This document shows positions 1 through 8,081 of a DNA stretch of 38,107 nucleotides, piece by piece. The notes beneath the pieces were generated by a model that saw nothing but the letters and a program-made list of their open reading frames with translations, searched no databases and had not been told where the DNA came from. The stretch covers positions 1-38,107 of the forward strand of contig JBGAPF010000023.1 of NCBI GenBank assembly GCA_044221445.1, in the 5' to 3' direction. Within the stretch, counting starts at the first letter, position 1. Each line of letters starts with the position of its first letter. The translations under genes and the position numbers were made by a program. This DNA comes from JBDHTS01 sp044221445 (GTDB taxonomy: Bacteria; Pseudomonadota; Alphaproteobacteria; Micavibrionales; Micavibrionaceae).

Positions 1-2266
1 CGATGATCCAGCCGGTCGGCGGCAACAGGTCACCGTGCTCGGCTTCAAACTCTTCCTGGATGACATCGTTCGTCGAGATCGTCAGGCCGTAGGATTTCGA
101 TAGTGCGTAGCCCATGTTTTTCAGGGCGGAATGGACGATATAAAGTTCCGTGCCGTCCCACATCGTCAGGAACGGGCGGAAGTTCGTGCGTTTATCGTTC
201 AGTTCCGCGGGTTTATGTTCGGCCTCGTTCCAGCCCACCAGCGTGGAATTCACGATGAAGACGTTGCCTGCCGCGGCGATAAAGGCGCCTTTCGTCTGGG
301 ACAGGAGCAAGGGCTTGTCCAGGTCTTTGAGTATAAGGGCCGCGCCCGGATAGACAGCAATAGGTATCCGCAGCAGGTAGCCGCCGTCTTTTTCGGTGAT
401 GAAATCGTCGTTATGAACGGCCGCGCGCAGAGATTCCAGGTCGTAGACGCCCGAGTAGATATGAATCGCCAGAGGCTCCACCCTGCCCTGGATCGCCTGC
501 ATTTCCACAAGCCGCTTGTCGAACGCGAATTTACGGAGCGGCGGCGCGCCTTCAGCCTGCTGGATCACGATGTTTCCTGGCTGGAGGGCCGGTATTTTCG
601 CAAGGGCGGCCTGTGCGGTGTAGCCGCTTACATCCGGCAATGCCGGCGCCGCTATAGGAGCAGGCTGTGTTTTTGTTTTAACGATAGCGTAGTTCTTATT
701 ACCGGCGTACTTCGACAGAAGATCCTTTACCGACCCATAGAGGCTTTCATCGTCGCTGTCGTCCGCTTCGGCTTTTTCTTTTTCAGCCGCTTTGTTGGCG
801 GAAATATAATCGTTTTTGTCGGCATTGGCCGGAATGCGGCATATCTGGGCCTTGACCGTTCCGGTAGGGGCTTTAAAGCCCAAAGAAACCTTGTCCAGCG
901 GCGCGGTCATGACATCGCTCAGCTCGGCGAAAAAGATCCCGTTGTTCACAGGGAAGTTCCGCAGCGACCGTTCCAGCTTGACGGTATCCGTCCGTCCGTC
1001 GGCATGGATAAACTTGATTTTGACGTTCCGCTGCGTCTTGTCGCTTACATTAAGAACGACATAATAGCGGTGCGATTTGATTTTCTTGTCGGCCAAATTC
1101 TGGAAGATGATCGGCTCGTTCACGCCCGTTACCGTAAAATTGCTCGAAGCAATGGAGTCTTCAGCCGAGCACTGACCGTAAACAGCCGGCACGATTTCGC
1201 GCAGGAACGATTGCTGGTTGAACCCGTAATGTGCCCCCATCTCCCAGATCACGACTTTGGGTCGGTCCTTGGCGAAATCGCCGTTGATCAGGTAATTGCT
1301 GATCGATCCCTGAAGGCTTCCGCCCGAAATGGCTTCGTTATTGATCTTGACGCTCAGCTTTTCTTCCAGCCGTCCTTCAAAGTTGGTGTAAGACGGCTCG
1401 GGCGTTGTGCTGTTGCTGGTACCGAGAAGCGTGACCTGGGGCTGCTCCGTCGACCCGAACAGATCCTGGTCCGATACGGATTTACTGGATATTTCCTGGG
1501 TCTGGTCATAGCCTTTAAGCGGCTGGTGAGCGACTTCGTAACCGCAGATTTTCTGGATAAAATCCCCGTAGCGGTTGCTGCTGATGATCTGTTCTTTGGT
1601 ATTAAGCGTGGTTTTGAATTCCGTTTTTTTCAGGTCGCGGTAGACGGGCATTTCCTTGATAAGCTTGGCGACCGCGTTCGCCGTGAATTCGGCGCCGTCG
1701 TTTCTCCAGTGGTTATCCCGTTTATAAAAAAAGTCCTTAACGGTATCAACATTGCTCATATCCGCGACTTTAAGGCCCGTGGTTCTCAGGTCCTCGATCA
1801 TGGCGAGATAGTTTTTCATGGCCACTTTATGATCGTAGCTGGTGTCATACGGCGGCAGCAGATAGCTGTATTCGGGGATGCCCCGTGTCGGCATCATGGC
1901 GACAACCATGTCCGAACCGTAATATTTGAAGGCGTCGTTAAGACGGCGGAAGGAATCTTCGGTCCGGTCCGTCAGCAGAAAGCGGAATTTAAGGTCGAGC
2001 CTGGACCGGAACAGCCAGCCATCCTTGCCAGGAATGAGCATGGCGTAATCTTCGTTATCTTCACCCTTATAGGTCTCGGCGATTTTCAGCGCCGGGCAAA
2101 GATTGATCGTTTTGGGTTCGCCAACGAGAAATTTATCGCCGCCGGGCGTTGTAATATAAGTGTCTCCAGCGGCATCCGCGGCATAGCCTTTTGACGCTGA
2201 AAAAGCGCAGAAAACCGCCATTGCGAAGATGAAAATTCGTATAATGGATTTAAATGCTACAGCCAC
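1..2266 (-). CDS. AlgX/AlgJ-like O-acetyltransferase fused to AlgG-like C5-epimerase domain (3' end outside window)
   Basis: The reading frame stays open from a GTG at 2266 to the window edge (755 residues seen). The N-terminus has a signal peptide (K/R, hydrophobic stretch, GYA-AD cleavage site). Residues about 75-300 carry AlgX/AlgJ-family SGNH motifs: GKDGWLF near 76-82, DNHW near 184-187 and GTSNS near 281-285. A beta-rich region like the AlgX carbohydrate-binding module follows. From about residue 540 the protein resembles the AlgG epimerase encoded at 6423-8036: PDVSGYT, then YSGVYDLESL, LSKSYGLTIS and PPTGWIID. The catalytic DPHD motif would lie beyond the edge. A later in-frame ATG at 2221 would lose the charged n-region, so GTG is preferred; a stop lies upstream in frame. 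Inferred role: periplasmic acetylation and epimerisation of polymannuronate in one chain. The fusion is read directly from the sequence; the activities are inferred. Confidence 0.85.
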   Translation of the reverse strand, partial: MAVAFKSIIRIFIFAMAVFCAFSASKGYAADAAGDTYITTPGGDKFLVGEPKTINLCPALKIAETYKGEDNEDYAMLIPGKDGWLFRSRLDLKFRFLLTDRTEDSFRRLNDAFKYYGSDMVVAMMPTRGIPEYSYLLPPYDTSYDHKVAMKNYLAMIEDLRTTGLKVADMSNVDTVKDFFYKRDNHWRNDGAEFTANAVAKLIKEMPVYRDLKKTEFKTTLNTKEQIISSNRYGDFIQKICGYEVAHQPLKGYDQTQEISSKSVSDQDLFGSTEQPQVTLLGTSNSTTPEPSYTNFEGRLEEKLSVKINNEAISGGSLQGSISNYLINGDFAKDRPKVVIWEMGAHYGFNQQSFLREIVPAVYGQCSAEDSIASSNFTVTGVNEPIIFQNLADKKIKSHRYYVVLNVSDKTQRNVKIKFIHADGRTDTVKLERSLRNFPVNNGIFFAELSDVMTAPLDKVSLGFKAPTGTVKAQICRIPANADKNDYISANKAAEKEKAEADDSDDESLYGSVKDLLSKYAGNKNYAIVKTKTQPAPIAAPALPDVSGYTAQAALAKIPALQPGNIVIQQAEGAPPLRKFAFDKRLVEMQAIQGRVEPLAIHIYSGVYDLESLRAAVHNDDFITEKDGGYLLRIPIAVYPGAALILKDLDKPLLLSQTKGAFIAAAGNVFIVNSTLVGWNEAEHKPAELNDKRTNFRPFLTMWDGTELYIVHSALKNMGYALSKSYGLTISTNDVIQEEFEAEHGDLLPPTGWII

Positions 2267-2356
2267 TGGGCGATTCCAAAAAAATGCTCGACGCAGGGTA
2301 TGTATACGGAAATATAAAAAAGTTCAATTAAATTCATGCTGCATCGCAAGAGAATT

Positions 2357-2385
2357 TTGACATAGCTAATAAAATCCATTAGAAA
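2357..2385 (+). promoter_or_regulatory. Sigma70-like promoter for the algJ-algX pair
   Basis: A perfect -35 TTGACA (2357-2362) is followed by a 17-base spacer and a -10 candidate TAGAAA (2380-2385). The predicted start of transcription is about 30 bases before the ATG at 2424, which argues against the alternative TTG start at 2388. The 157-bp gap 2267-2423 is AT-rich and must also hold the promoter of the divergent fusion gene; no clear motif was seen for that direction. Confidence 0.5.
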
Positions 2386-2423
2386 TCTTGCGCTTTTACG
2401 AAATTTTTCTATATAGACACGCT

Positions 2424-3500
2424 ATGAAACTTTTTTCCGGCATTTTCTTTCTCGGTTTGATGGCCGCGTCTTTCGCGGTTACGGCTGTATTTGTCCCGCC
2501 CGCCCTGTCCAAAATGGAAAGGCCCACAGCTGTTCAGGCTATCCACGGCGAATGGAGCATCAAGTTCGAAAAGTCGCTGGGCGAAGCGCTCCCCATATAC
2601 AATTCCAGCCGCAATTTCTGGGGCAAAGCCGAATATGCCCTTTTCCGCGAAGGACGAAAGGGCGCCGTGGTTGGCGCCGACGGCTGGCTGTTCACCGACG
2701 AGGAGTTTTCATGCCCCGTCGATATGGCCGGACATATTGATGATAACCTCTCCTATATAAAGTCCGTGCGCGACCAGCTGGCGCAGAGGCAAATCAAACT
2801 GGCCGTCGTTCTGGTGCCCGCGAAAGTACGGGTTTATCCCGATCATCTCGGCCCCAAAGCGGTTCCTGCCTGCCGAAGCAACGTTTATGGCGATACGCTC
2901 CATTATCTGCAGTCCCAGGACATCCCTGTAGCGGACCTTCTTCCCATCATGATTTCCGCCCCTAACCGCGAAGCGCTGTATCTGAAGACCGATACCCACT
3001 GGACGCCCGATGGCGCAAGGCTTGCGGCGCTTGCCGCAAAGGAAACCGTCGGCGGCATGGGCGATCTGGGGCTGACGAAAAAGACGTTCGCCAGCAAAGA
3101 GAACGGTGACGAAAGCCATAGCGGCGATCTTATGCGCTACATCCCCGGCGTCGACGAACCTGACGTGACCCCCGATCATATCCAGAAATTCGCCACCGCC
3201 GCCCAGGGCGGAACGGCGTCGGACGCCGACCTGTTCGGCAATGCCGCACCGCCCGTTACGCTGGTCGGCACAAGTTACAGCGCCAACCAGTTGTGGAATT
3301 TCGAAGGATTCCTGAAAGAGGCGCTGCAGGCTGACCTGCAGAACATGGCTGACGAGGGACAGGGACCGTTCACGGTCATGGACCATTACCTGAAAAGCCA
3401 GGCCTATAAGGATAACGCGCCAAAACTTGTCCTCTGGGAAATTCCGGAGCGGTACATACCTGTTCCCGCCCGCCTGAAAGACGGCAAAGCCATTCACTAA
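2424..3500 (+). CDS. AlgJ-like alginate O-acetyltransferase
   Basis: A 358-residue protein with an N-terminal membrane anchor or uncleaved signal (residues 3-25) and a periplasmic SGNH-hydrolase-like domain of the AlgJ/AlgX/DltD group. Visible motifs are GADGWLF (84-90), DTHW (190-193; Asp and His of the triad) and GTSYS (282-286; Ser). In the family these proteins attach acetyl groups to mannuronate O2/O3 in the periplasm, with the acetyl exported by the MBOAT protein AlgI. The ATG at 2424 fits the promoter spacing; a TTG at 2388 would add 12 residues inside the predicted promoter. It lies 26 bases before the AlgX-like gene, so the two are probably co-transcribed. AlgJ is favoured over AlgX because no C-terminal carbohydrate-binding module is present. 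Confidence 0.85.
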   Translation: MKLFSGIFFLGLMAASFAVTAVFVPPALSKMERPTAVQAIHGEWSIKFEKSLGEALPIYNSSRNFWGKAEYALFREGRKGAVVGADGWLFTDEEFSCPVDMAGHIDDNLSYIKSVRDQLAQRQIKLAVVLVPAKVRVYPDHLGPKAVPACRSNVYGDTLHYLQSQDIPVADLLPIMISAPNREALYLKTDTHWTPDGARLAALAAKETVGGMGDLGLTKKTFASKENGDESHSGDLMRYIPGVDEPDVTPDHIQKFATAAQGGTASDADLFGNAAPPVTLVGTSYSANQLWNFEGFLKEALQADLQNMADEGQGPFTVMDHYLKSQAYKDNAPKLVLWEIPERYIPVPARLKDGKAIH

Positions 3501-3526
3501 CTTTTCATCGAAAAAAAGGATACGCT

Positions 3527-5014
3527 ATGATGCATAAACTTCTGCTGGCAACGGCTGTATTGATCGCCTTGCCAATCGCTTCCTTCGCAGCCGAGCCGCC
3601 GACCGCGCCTTCCGCCAAGCCGCCTGTGGTGAAGCCTGCGAAGGCAGCACCCGCGAAATCCAAGCCAGCGCCGGTCGCCGCCGTGAAGAAACCGGCGGCG
3701 CCAGTCACACCCCCTGCCCCGCCCGCTAAAGTGGCAACGGCAGGCAGCGTGGCCGCGTGCCAGGCTTTGCGCGATGAAAAAGCCTATGGCAAAAAATACG
3801 ACAGTTACCTGTACATGGTCGAAGGTAAAAACGGCTGGGTTTTCCGCAGCCAGGCCGATTTCATAAACCAGTTCAAAGTCACGCCTAAAGGCCTGGCAAC
3901 GTTCAAAACACTGTCGGACGACCTTAAAAAGCGCGGCATCGACCTCGTGATCGCTTATATTCCCTTGCGCGGCATGGCGTCGCCGGCCGTACTTCCGACC
4001 AACGATCCGCTCGTCAAGGGCTATGATATCAACGCGGCCCGGAAAGCCTATGCAGATTATCTTGTCAATGTAAACAAGCTGGGCCTGCATATCGTCGGGA
4101 CGCCCGCCATGAAAGCCGGCGAAAACTACTTTTATAAGGCTGACCAGCACTGGAGCACTCAAGGCGCGCATGAAATGGCCGAGGCCGTTGCCGCCTATGT
4201 GAAAACGCTGCCGTCGTATAAAGGCATCAAACAGACCGCGTTTAAAACCACCGTCAAGCAACAGACAAGCTTTGACGGCACCTTTAACGAAGCTCTGAAA
4301 GGCATGTGCAATCTTACCATGCCTCCGGAAAAAGGCGTCGAGACCGTCACAACCGCCGAAGGCGGCGTCAGCGGCCTTTCCCTCTTCGGCAAACAGGACT
4401 CGCCGTCTGTCGTCCTGGTCGGCACCAGTAATTCCAAGAAAGACCAAAACGACGCCAATTTCGAAGGCGCGTTAAAGGAAACGCTGTCGACTGATGTCTA
4501 TAACGCGGCCATTACCGGCGGCGGGCTGGACGATTCCATGGTCGCTTACCTTTCCTCCCCGGAATTCGCGCAGCATCCTCCTAAAATCCTGATCTGGGAA
4601 ATGCCCGCGTACTATAACCTGGAGGGAGATCAGGCCAAGAAGACACTGCGTCAGATCATCCCTATCGCCTACGGTGTCTGCAAAACGCCTCTGGCCGAGA
4701 GCGGAGACATCAAGATAACCGAGGAAAAGCCGATCCTGATCAAGGGGCTGGCGCCGAAGAAACTCGTCGCGGAAAACGTCTATGCCTATCTGAAGTTCAA
4801 GGAGCCGGTGAAAAAGAATTTCTCCCTGACATTCTTCAACGGCAGCAACACCAAGCAATCCATACGCTTCAGCCGCTCGAGGCTCTATCCCTACAGCGGC
4901 GGCTATTTCTATTCGCCCAAGAGCCAGATGACGATCGACAGCGTGTCGCTGAGGCTGCCCAAGGAAATGATCGGCTTCACGGCGAATGTCCGCCTGTGCG
5001 CCGAACCCAAGTAG
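3527..5014 (+). CDS. algX: AlgX-like alginate O-acetyltransferase
   Basis: A 495-residue periplasmic protein with signal peptide (1-21, ASFAAE), then a Pro/Ala/Lys-rich low-complexity linker (about 23-70) that is not a usual part of AlgX. The SGNH domain shows GKNGWVF (100-106), DQHW (206-209) and GTSNS (299-303). The last 120 residues are beta-rich and match the position of the AlgX carbohydrate-binding module. AlgX transfers acetyl to the nascent polymer and is part of the trans-envelope export complex. It is the second gene of a two-gene plus-strand unit that ends in a strong terminator. The linker may let the catalytic domain reach a partner, but this is a guess. Confidence 0.85.
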   Translation: MMHKLLLATAVLIALPIASFAAEPPTAPSAKPPVVKPAKAAPAKSKPAPVAAVKKPAAPVTPPAPPAKVATAGSVAACQALRDEKAYGKKYDSYLYMVEGKNGWVFRSQADFINQFKVTPKGLATFKTLSDDLKKRGIDLVIAYIPLRGMASPAVLPTNDPLVKGYDINAARKAYADYLVNVNKLGLHIVGTPAMKAGENYFYKADQHWSTQGAHEMAEAVAAYVKTLPSYKGIKQTAFKTTVKQQTSFDGTFNEALKGMCNLTMPPEKGVETVTTAEGGVSGLSLFGKQDSPSVVLVGTSNSKKDQNDANFEGALKETLSTDVYNAAITGGGLDDSMVAYLSSPEFAQHPPKILIWEMPAYYNLEGDQAKKTLRQIIPIAYGVCKTPLAESGDIKITEEKPILIKGLAPKKLVAENVYAYLKFKEPVKKNFSLTFFNGSNTKQSIRFSRSRLYPYSGGYFYSPKSQMTIDSVSLRLPKEMIGFTANVRLCAEPK

Positions 5015-5037
5015 AGCGGCGCTTACTGATACTTTAA

Positions 5038-5064
5038 AACCCCGGCCTGGCGCCGGGGTTTTTT
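5038..5064 (+). terminator. Rho-independent terminator after algX
   Basis: A 9-bp GC-rich stem (AACCCCGGC 5038-5046 with GCCGGGGTT 5052-5060), five-base loop and a run of T. It ends the algJ-algX unit. The A-rich left flank means it may also act for the convergent algL gene. The remaining gap to 5166 shows nothing further. Confidence 0.9.
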
Positions 5065-5166
5065 ATGATGAGAAAGCTCATATCAGTTCGTGGATATTTC
5101 GCGCTGTTAGACAATGACATTGGCAGGATGCGCGCGGCATGCCGCGATCGGCAGAACAGGCGGTTG

Positions 5167-6309
5167 TTATTCGTGCCCGTACAGCAACGTCGCGTCGCCG
5201 CCGACTCTGCTCTGGCGCATGGGGCGGAACTTCTCCAGCCATCTGCGGCCTTCGCTGCTCGGGAACCGGGCATTGTAGACTTCGAGCCATACGAGATTCG
5301 ATGAACTGAGCGTTCTGGTCAGATCCTGGGGTTCGCCCGTCTTATCCTCGAAATACTGCGGATCGTCCGCGCTTCTCAGGATACGGCGGCCGAGACGGTA
5401 AAGACCCTTGTCATTTTCATTGTACAGGTCGACGCCATTCGCCAGCCCGGCCTCGGCCAGCATGAACAGAGGCGTCGCGGCGTAGACATGATAATTGAAA
5501 GCCTTACGTCCGCGGTCCATTTCGAGCGGCAAGGTGCCGTCGCGCGCGATCTGCATAACGCCGAAATGCGCCTTGTCCATGGCCCATTCGAACATCGAGC
5601 GGTCGTCGAGCGCCATACCCGCCGAGGCAACGGCCCAAGCCGCCCAGTACAAATGGTTGTTCTGGCGGGAGCGGTCGTCGGTGTTATGGTCGAAGTCGCT
5701 TTGCACGGCCATGGCAACCTGCGCGATCCATTCCTCGACAATGCGCTTTTTGTCGGGATCGAGGGATTTTTCATCGCGGATCTCTATCCACGCCGACGCA
5801 ATCGTGGACAGAGTCCATTTGCGGACAAATTCGCCCGTCCGGTTGACATGGCCCAGCAGGGCGTTGCCTTCAGCCCAGCTGTCCATCCATTCCATGGCGC
5901 ATCGCGCGACATCGCCGCGCGGCGGGTTCGAACGGACATAACGGTTCGACATGCTGACCAGGCCCGTCTCGAACGTGCGGACCGGGGTCAGGGCCTCGTT
6001 ATAGGCGTCGTACGCTTCGGGATCGACGATCGAGGAATTCTCGCTGAGATTCCCATAAATAGAATGGAATTTCAGGTTGCTGAGCGCCTCTGGCGGTCTG
6101 TTGCACTCAAAGCGGCTTTTATCGGCCCGTCCCGAGTTTAGCCGTATAGCCTGGACGTCGAAAGGAGGATGAATGTTCACGTCGCTCCCCATGGCGGTAT
6201 GCTGTTCGACGCTGCATGCCGCAACCGCCAAACCAAGCCCAAGACCGACGATCGTAAGTAAAGCGCGGCGCCCGCGGAAACGCAGCCATTCGAAAGATTT
6301 CATGTGCAT
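5167..6309 (-). CDS. algL: AlgL-like alginate lyase (PL5 family), predicted lipoprotein
   Basis: A 380-residue protein. The N-terminus is a lipoprotein signal ending VAACS, so the lyase is probably anchored to the outer membrane, unlike the soluble periplasmic AlgL of Pseudomonas. PL5 landmarks are visible: RQNNHLYWAAWAV (catalytic Asn/His region), GTLPLEMDRGRKAFNYH and YAATPLFMLAEAGL. The family cleaves mannuronate-rich alginate by beta-elimination and clears polymer stranded in the periplasm. The gene is divergent from algG (113 bp between them) and convergent with algX. Two starts are possible: ATG 6309, and ATG 6303, which is better spaced from the upstream GCGGGGA; the difference is two residues. 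Confidence 0.88.
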   Translation of the reverse strand: MHMKSFEWLRFRGRRALLTIVGLGLGLAVAACSVEQHTAMGSDVNIHPPFDVQAIRLNSGRADKSRFECNRPPEALSNLKFHSIYGNLSENSSIVDPEAYDAYNEALTPVRTFETGLVSMSNRYVRSNPPRGDVARCAMEWMDSWAEGNALLGHVNRTGEFVRKWTLSTIASAWIEIRDEKSLDPDKKRIVEEWIAQVAMAVQSDFDHNTDDRSRQNNHLYWAAWAVASAGMALDDRSMFEWAMDKAHFGVMQIARDGTLPLEMDRGRKAFNYHVYAATPLFMLAEAGLANGVDLYNENDKGLYRLGRRILRSADDPQYFEDKTGEPQDLTRTLSSSNLVWLEVYNARFPSSEGRRWLEKFRPMRQSRVGGDATLLYGHE

Positions 6310-6422
6310 AATCCCCGCAGGATACTAATCCTTTTTAACCTTAAATTTCCACAAAAAACTTCTATCTTTAGTCTTTCCAAAGCCTTATAAGCGGTAACAT
6401 TTATAGAAAAGACCAGTAATAC

Positions 6423-8036
6423 ATGCGGATAATAAAATTCTGCCTGAGTCTCATCAGCATCTGTCTGGTGGCCGGCACGCTCTTGATCATGGACAAATGC
6501 CTGCTGTTTTTTCAGCACGATGTCGTATGGCCAATCGGGTTCCGGAATTATTCTATCGCTCATACGCCCCTGCCTGCTCCTGCCATGCCGGATATAAAGC
6601 CTGTCCCCGACCTGTCCGGCTATACGATGGAAAACCTGACGGCCAAAATACCGCTTCTGCAGACAGGTAAAGTAGGCGTCGTCCCCATGAAGGACAGTCC
6701 GGGCTTGACCAAATTTTTGGAGAAAAGCGGAAACGCCAAGTTCAAGGACATGCAGGACCGCACGACGCCTGCCGCTTTCCAGATATCCAGCGGTGTTTAC
6801 GATCTGGATACGCTGTCTGAAGCCATGGAAAAAGAAGGGGCGATGGAAGTCGACGACGGCGCCTACATTCTTAAAATGCCCCTTTATGTCGCCAGCGGCG
6901 CCACGCTGATCATCCGCGGCAAGCCTGAAAACAGGCTGGTCTTTAAAATGCTGGCCAACAGCGGCGCTTTCCTGGCCAGCAGCGGCACGCTTTTCATCGT
7001 CGACGCCGACGTATCAGCCTGGGACAGCGAGACCGACACATATGCGGAAATGAAAGACAAATATGAGTTCAGGCCTTTTATAACCGTATGGACCGAATCC
7101 AAAACCTATATGGGGCGCTCTTCCTTCCGCAGCCTTGGCTATTCCGCGTCAAAGTCATACGGAATCAGTTTCTCGACGGTCAAGGCGCATATGAAATCCG
7201 GACAGCATGACGCCCAGCCGCCGACGGGCTGGCTGATCGATTCACGGTTCGAGGATCTGTATTACGGGTTTTATTCGTTCGAGGCCGAGGATGTCGCCAT
7301 ATTGCGCAACGTCTACGCCAACAACATTATTTACGGCATCGACCCGCATGACCGTTCAAAACGCCTGATCATCGCGTTCAACGAGGCGTACGGCACGCAT
7401 AAAAAGCACGGCATCATCGTCTCGCGCGAGGTCAACGACAGCTGGATCGTCAATAACGTGTCGCACCACAACAACCGTTCCGGATTCATGCTGGACCGCA
7501 CCAGCGTGCGCAACCTTGTGGCGGACAACGTCTCATACGAAAACGGCGCGGACGGAATGACGCTGTTCGAAAGCGAGGATAACGTCGTCCGGAACAATCA
7601 TATCTATAAAAACCGCAAGAACGGGCTGCGCGTCCGTAACTCATGGAACATAGTCGCGCATGACAATGTCATTACCCAGAATGACGGCGTTGGCGTGCAG
7701 CTTTACGCTTTCGACATATCGGATTCCGAAAGCGACAGGGACTTTATTCTCGACCCGTTTACTCAGAAGGCATCCATGACGCTGACGAGTTCCGTCGTCG
7801 CCCTGAACAAGTCCGGGGCTTTCAAGATTGCCGATGTCGAATATTTCGCGCTGTCGAAGATTGAATTTCTATGGGACGCCAAAAAACTGTTCCGTGGCAA
7901 TCTCAACGAGCTGTCGGATGAAATCGCGCTTGGATTGCGCCGTTCGCCACGGTCCATAGAGATCGTTCATGTCGCCTCGAAAGGCGATGAAGAGGAAGAC
8001 GAGGAAGAAAAATCCAAAGACGATGACGATGAATAA
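6423..8036 (+). CDS. algG: AlgG mannuronan C5-epimerase
   Basis: A 537-residue protein that converts D-mannuronate to L-guluronate in the polymer inside the periplasm. It has an N-terminal signal or anchor (4-23), a linker with PDLSGYT, and a right-handed parallel beta-helix rich in Asn/Asp/Gly turns (about 270-430, e.g. HHNNRSGFML, YENGADGMTL, YKNRKNGLRV). The catalytic motif DPHD is at 307-310 in YGIDPHDRS, as in known AlgG enzymes. The C-terminus ends in an acidic tail of Glu/Asp/Lys (last 17 residues), not part of the catalytic fold. Upstream 6310-6422 is AT-rich and must hold divergent promoters for algL and algG. It is paralogous to the C-terminal domain of the gene at 1-2266. Confidence 0.93.
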   Translation: MRIIKFCLSLISICLVAGTLLIMDKCLLFFQHDVVWPIGFRNYSIAHTPLPAPAMPDIKPVPDLSGYTMENLTAKIPLLQTGKVGVVPMKDSPGLTKFLEKSGNAKFKDMQDRTTPAAFQISSGVYDLDTLSEAMEKEGAMEVDDGAYILKMPLYVASGATLIIRGKPENRLVFKMLANSGAFLASSGTLFIVDADVSAWDSETDTYAEMKDKYEFRPFITVWTESKTYMGRSSFRSLGYSASKSYGISFSTVKAHMKSGQHDAQPPTGWLIDSRFEDLYYGFYSFEAEDVAILRNVYANNIIYGIDPHDRSKRLIIAFNEAYGTHKKHGIIVSREVNDSWIVNNVSHHNNRSGFMLDRTSVRNLVADNVSYENGADGMTLFESEDNVVRNNHIYKNRKNGLRVRNSWNIVAHDNVITQNDGVGVQLYAFDISDSESDRDFILDPFTQKASMTLTSSVVALNKSGAFKIADVEYFALSKIEFLWDAKKLFRGNLNELSDEIALGLRRSPRSIEIVHVASKGDEEEDEEEKSKDDDDE

Positions 8037-8041
8037 GCAAC

Positions 8042-8072
8042 CCGTTTCCCTTCCTGTGCGGAAGGGAAACGG
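8042..8072. terminator. Bidirectional terminator hairpin between algG and algC
   Basis: A perfect 13-bp inverted repeat (CCGTTTCCCTTCC 8042-8054 with GGAAGGGAAACGG 8060-8072) with a five-base loop. It lies between the stops of two convergent genes. Only short A and T runs flank it, so it probably serves both directions. Confidence 0.8.
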
Positions 8073-8081
8073 TTTGGAAGG

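Noticed and set aside
131..2194. A 687-codon open frame on the plus strand
   Set aside because: It is antisense to the AlgX-AlgG fusion, whose minus-strand translation has a signal peptide and clear family motifs; the plus-strand product has no recognisable domain and arises from codon bias.
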